Assembly: GCA_028678445.1 (NCBI GenBank) | Contig: JAJRDJ010000357.1 | Span: 1 to 6,194, forward strand | From: Methylococcaceae bacterium | GTDB lineage: Bacteria > Pseudomonadota > Gammaproteobacteria > Methylococcales > Methylococcaceae | Reading direction: 5' to 3' | DNA length: 6,194 nucleotides | In this document: piece by piece, positions 4,104 to 6,194 of the stretch | Numbering within the stretch: position 1 is the stretch's first letter | How the letters are laid out: each line of letters opens with the position of its first letter | The notes under the pieces: generated by a model | What the model was told of the DNA's origin: nothing | The model's input: only the letters and a program-made list of their open reading frames with translations | The model's database searches: none | Translations under genes and position numbers: made by a program

Positions 4104-5534
4104 ATGACTTCCCATAACATACTCATCGGCAAGGGTGAGCAACCCTGCTTTCTCGAAGGCCGTTACGCCAACCGCCATGGCCTTATCGCCGGAGCCACGG
4201 GCACCGGCAAGACCGTCACTCTGCAGGTGCTGGCCGAGGGTTTTTCCTGTCTCGGCATTCCGGTATTTCTCGCCGATATCAAGGGTGATCTCGCGGGCCT
4301 GGCGCAAGCCGGCACGGAAAATCCCAAGCTCGCCGAACGCGCAGCCGCGCTGGGCGTAACGGATTTTTCGCCGCAAGCCTATCCGGTGGTGTTCTGGGAT
4401 GTCTTTGGCGAACAGGGCCACCCGGTGCGGGCCACGATCTCGGACATGGGTCCCTTGCTGCTCTCGCGCCTGATGGACCTTTCGGACATTCAGCAAAGTG
4501 TGTTGACCCTCTTGTTCAAGTATGCGGACGACCAGGGACTGCTACTGCTGGACCTCAAGGATTTGCGCGCATTGATCACCCACGCGACAGAAAACACCGC
4601 CGCGCTTGGCAAGGATTATGGCACCGTCAGCAAGCAGACCCTGGGGATACTGCAGCGCGAGCTGCTGGAGCTGGAGCAGCAGGGCGCCGAGCATTTTTTC
4701 GGCGAACCCGCGCTACAGCTCGACGATCTGCTGCGATCCACCCTCGACGGTCGCGGTCACATCAACATTCTCGCCGCCGACCAGCTCTTCCTCAAGCCTG
4801 CACTGTACGCGATATTCCTGCTCTGGCTGCTGTCGGAGCTCTACGAAAATCTGCCGGAACGTGGTGATGCGGCATTACCCATACTGGCTTTTTTCTTCGA
4901 CGAAGCGCACCTGCTGTTCGATGGCGCGCCCAAGGTGCTGGTCGACAAGGTGGAGCAAGTGGTGCGGCTGATTCGCTCCAAAGGTGTTGGCATCTATTTC
5001 ATTACCCAAAACCCTTTGGACATCCCGGAGGCTATTCTCGGCCAGCTCGGCAACCGCGTACAGCATGCCCTGCGCGCGTTCACCCCCAAGGATCAGAAGG
5101 CCGTCAAGGCGGCAGCCGAAACCTTTCGGGCCAAGCCGGGCCTGGATGTCGCGACAGTGATCAGCGAACTGGGGGTGGGGGAAGCACTGGTGTCGACGCT
5201 GATCGAAGGCGGCTTCCCGAGCCCCGTGGAGCGCGCCAGGATTTGCCCGCCGCGCTCACGCATGGGGGCCATCACACCCGAGGAACGCCAGGCCGTTATG
5301 CAGCGCTCCCCCTACCGCGAGCGCTATACGGAGCTTGTGGAACGGGAGTCGGCTTACGAGCGGTTGAGTGCCCGGGCCGGTAGCAGCGTGGCCAAGGCCG
5401 GCCTGGGTGATGAATTGCAGGGCTTCCTGGAAAAGGCCGCAAAAAGCGCCATGAATGCCGCCAGCTCCGAACTGGGCCGCAAACTAGGCAAGCAGTTGCT
5501 GCGGGGCCTCCTCGGTTCCCTGAACAAGCGCTGA
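4104..5534 (+). CDS. yjgR: HerA/FtsK-type ATPase of the YjgR (DUF853) family
   Basis: This is a 476-residue putative P-loop ATPase. Walker A is GATGTGKT (30-37) with K36, after NRHGLIAG. ADIKGDLAGLAQAG (57-70) follows as the second strand region. Walker B is ILAFFFDEAHLLF (260-272) with D266 and E267. The TQNP sensor motif (301-304) and GQLGNRVQHALRAFTPKDQK (313-332), which includes the candidate arginine-finger region, complete the core. The order and wording match E. coli YjgR nearly throughout, including FFGEP (198-202) and the SELYENLPE segment. The last 50 residues are alanine-, lysine- and glycine-rich and end GRKLGKQLLRGLLGSLNKR, probably a helical tail. It is annotated as HerA-like, but its cellular role is not established, and no NurA nuclease gene is nearby. 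The start at 4104 agrees with the family; GAGA about ten bases upstream is a modest ribosome site. It converges on rdgB with 38 bp between stops. Confidence 0.93.
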   Translation: MTSHNILIGKGEQPCFLEGRYANRHGLIAGATGTGKTVTLQVLAEGFSCLGIPVFLADIKGDLAGLAQAGTENPKLAERAAALGVTDFSPQAYPVVFWDVFGEQGHPVRATISDMGPLLLSRLMDLSDIQQSVLTLLFKYADDQGLLLLDLKDLRALITHATENTAALGKDYGTVSKQTLGILQRELLELEQQGAEHFFGEPALQLDDLLRSTLDGRGHINILAADQLFLKPALYAIFLLWLLSELYENLPERGDAALPILAFFFDEAHLLFDGAPKVLVDKVEQVVRLIRSKGVGIYFITQNPLDIPEAILGQLGNRVQHALRAFTPKDQKAVKAAAETFRAKPGLDVATVISELGVGEALVSTLIEGGFPSPVERARICPPRSRMGAITPEERQAVMQRSPYRERYTELVERESAYERLSARAGSSVAKAGLGDELQGFLEKAAKSAMNAASSELGRKLGKQLLRGLLGSLNKR

Positions 5535-5572
5535 GCGCATCGAGATAACGAGCACAGTTGGGCCAACGCGGC

Positions 5573-6172
5573 TCAAGCGAGGGTTTCGGCCAGCACCGCC
5601 GCCAGTTTGCACAGCGCTTGGCCACGGTGACTGAGGCGGTTCTTCTCCTCCGGGTCCAGCTCGGCCGAGGCGCAGCCCCGCTCCGGCACATAAAACAGAG
5701 GGTCGTAGCCAAATCCGGCCGTGCCTCGGGCCTCCTCCAGTATCAGGCCGGGCCAGGTACCCTCGGCAATTAGGGGACTGGGATCGCCGGCATGCCGCAG
5801 ATACACCATGACGCAGCGAAACCTGGCAGTCCGCTGGACCGAGGGCACGCCGACGAGGGCTTCCAGCAGCTTCGCGTTGTTGTCGGCATCCGTCGCCCCG
5901 AGACCAGCATAACGGGCGGAATACACTCCCGGCGCATTGCCGAGGATATCCACCTCCAGGCCCGAGTCATCGGCTATCGCCGGCAACCCGGAGTGATAGG
6001 CTGCATGCCGCGCCTTGAGAAGGGCGTTTTCCACAAAGGTCAGCCCGGTCTCGTCGGCCTCGGCAATGCCCAGTTCCGCCTGGGGTACCACATGGAAATC
6101 ACGCTCTGCTAATATGGCCTGAATCTCGCGAACCTTGGCGGGATTATTGCTGGCGAGGAGAATTTTTTTCAT
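5573..6172 (-). CDS. rdgB: RdgB/HAM1 non-canonical purine NTP pyrophosphatase (XTP/dITP diphosphatase)
   Basis: The enzyme hydrolyses dITP, XTP and ITP to monophosphate and pyrophosphate, keeping deaminated purines out of DNA and RNA in the cytoplasm. It has 199 residues, normal for the family. ASNNPAK (7-13) is the nucleotide-binding start, TFVENALLKAR is at 45-55, and the catalytic ADDSGLEVD is at 67-75 with D68 and D69. GVYSARYAG (82-90), GFGYDPLF (153-160) and SHRGQAL (181-187) complete the signature. The ATG at 6172 gives MKKILLASNN, the family's N-terminus. An in-frame GTG at 6187 would add five residues and is less likely; GAG ten bases before the ATG is a weak ribosome site. It is convergent with the yjgR-like gene. 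In many proteobacteria rdgB lies next to rph or hemW, which would be beyond the window edge and cannot be seen. Confidence 0.97.
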   Translation of the reverse strand: MKKILLASNNPAKVREIQAILAERDFHVVPQAELGIAEADETGLTFVENALLKARHAAYHSGLPAIADDSGLEVDILGNAPGVYSARYAGLGATDADNNAKLLEALVGVPSVQRTARFRCVMVYLRHAGDPSPLIAEGTWPGLILEEARGTAGFGYDPLFYVPERGCASAELDPEEKNRLSHRGQALCKLAAVLAETLA

Positions 6173-6194
6173 CGTGGGCAATCTCACAGCGGGC

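Noticed and set aside
4077..4496. 139-residue minus-strand frame
   Set aside because: It is antisense to the Walker A half of the yjgR-like gene.
5528..5567. Small palindromes between the yjgR-like and rdgB genes (GCGC-TGA-GCGC and GTTGGGCCAAC)
   Set aside because: Stems of four or five pairs without T tracts; not enough to call a bidirectional terminator.
5296..5712. 138-residue minus-strand frame
   Set aside because: It spans the ends of both yjgR-like and rdgB genes in a shadow frame and has no recognisable domain.
1..6194. tRNA, rRNA or CRISPR array
   Set aside because: No cloverleaf, rRNA block or regularly spaced direct repeats were seen on either strand.

Overview
The window looks like chromosomal DNA of a gammaproteobacterium. 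The evidence is a type-2 NAD malate dehydrogenase with the proteobacterial active-site motifs, a YjgR/DUF853 ATPase that matches the enterobacterial protein over most of its length, an RdgB-type nucleotide hydrolase, a DUF4389 membrane protein, and moderately high GC with good coding density. The species cannot be named from the sequence. A free-living, possibly sulfur-oxidising or similar environmental gammaproteobacterium is only a guess.

Region 1-930 is an accessory scar with no intact gene. All recognisable parts read on the minus strand. A short remnant of an IS91-like (Y2) transposase C-terminus lies at 557-820. It is followed by a promoter-like TTGACA/TATTAA pair (331-360) pointing away from it. 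Next is an 85-bp attC-like palindromic site (215-299) bounded by GTCCAAC and GTTAGGC. Ten bases after that comes the ATG of a broken cassette-like gene (56-204). Its N-terminus resembles restriction-enzyme-like proteins (FKEDSVREVIIAPML), and one missing base splits it between two frames. At the other edge of the scar, next to mdh, is a head-to-head pair of REP-like palindromes (822-849 and 869-896).

Region 931-2646 holds three minus-strand genes: mdh (931-1908), a 68-residue heavy-metal-associated (HMA) metallochaperone (2051-2257) with hairpin terminators behind it, and a 91-residue DUF4389 membrane protein (2371-2646). mdh has its own upstream region with a dyad built on GATCATCA.

Region 2679-3532 is a plus-strand pair, divergent from DUF4389. 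It has an AlkB-family 2-oxoglutarate/Fe(II) dioxygenase closely resembling the ALKBH2/3 type, and two bases downstream a 61-residue zinc-ribbon-like protein. This pair ends tail-to-tail, two bases away from a minus-strand gamma-glutamylcyclotransferase-fold (AIG2-like) protein (3535-3966).

Region 3967-6172 begins with a 137-bp divergent intergenic stretch containing a 9-bp dyad. It is followed by the plus-strand yjgR-like HerA/FtsK-type ATPase (4104-5534) and the convergent minus-strand rdgB (5573-6172), whose start lies close to the window edge. The genes do not form one pathway. The shared theme is housekeeping and nucleic-acid maintenance: AlkB repair, HerA-like ATPase, and RdgB pool sanitation.
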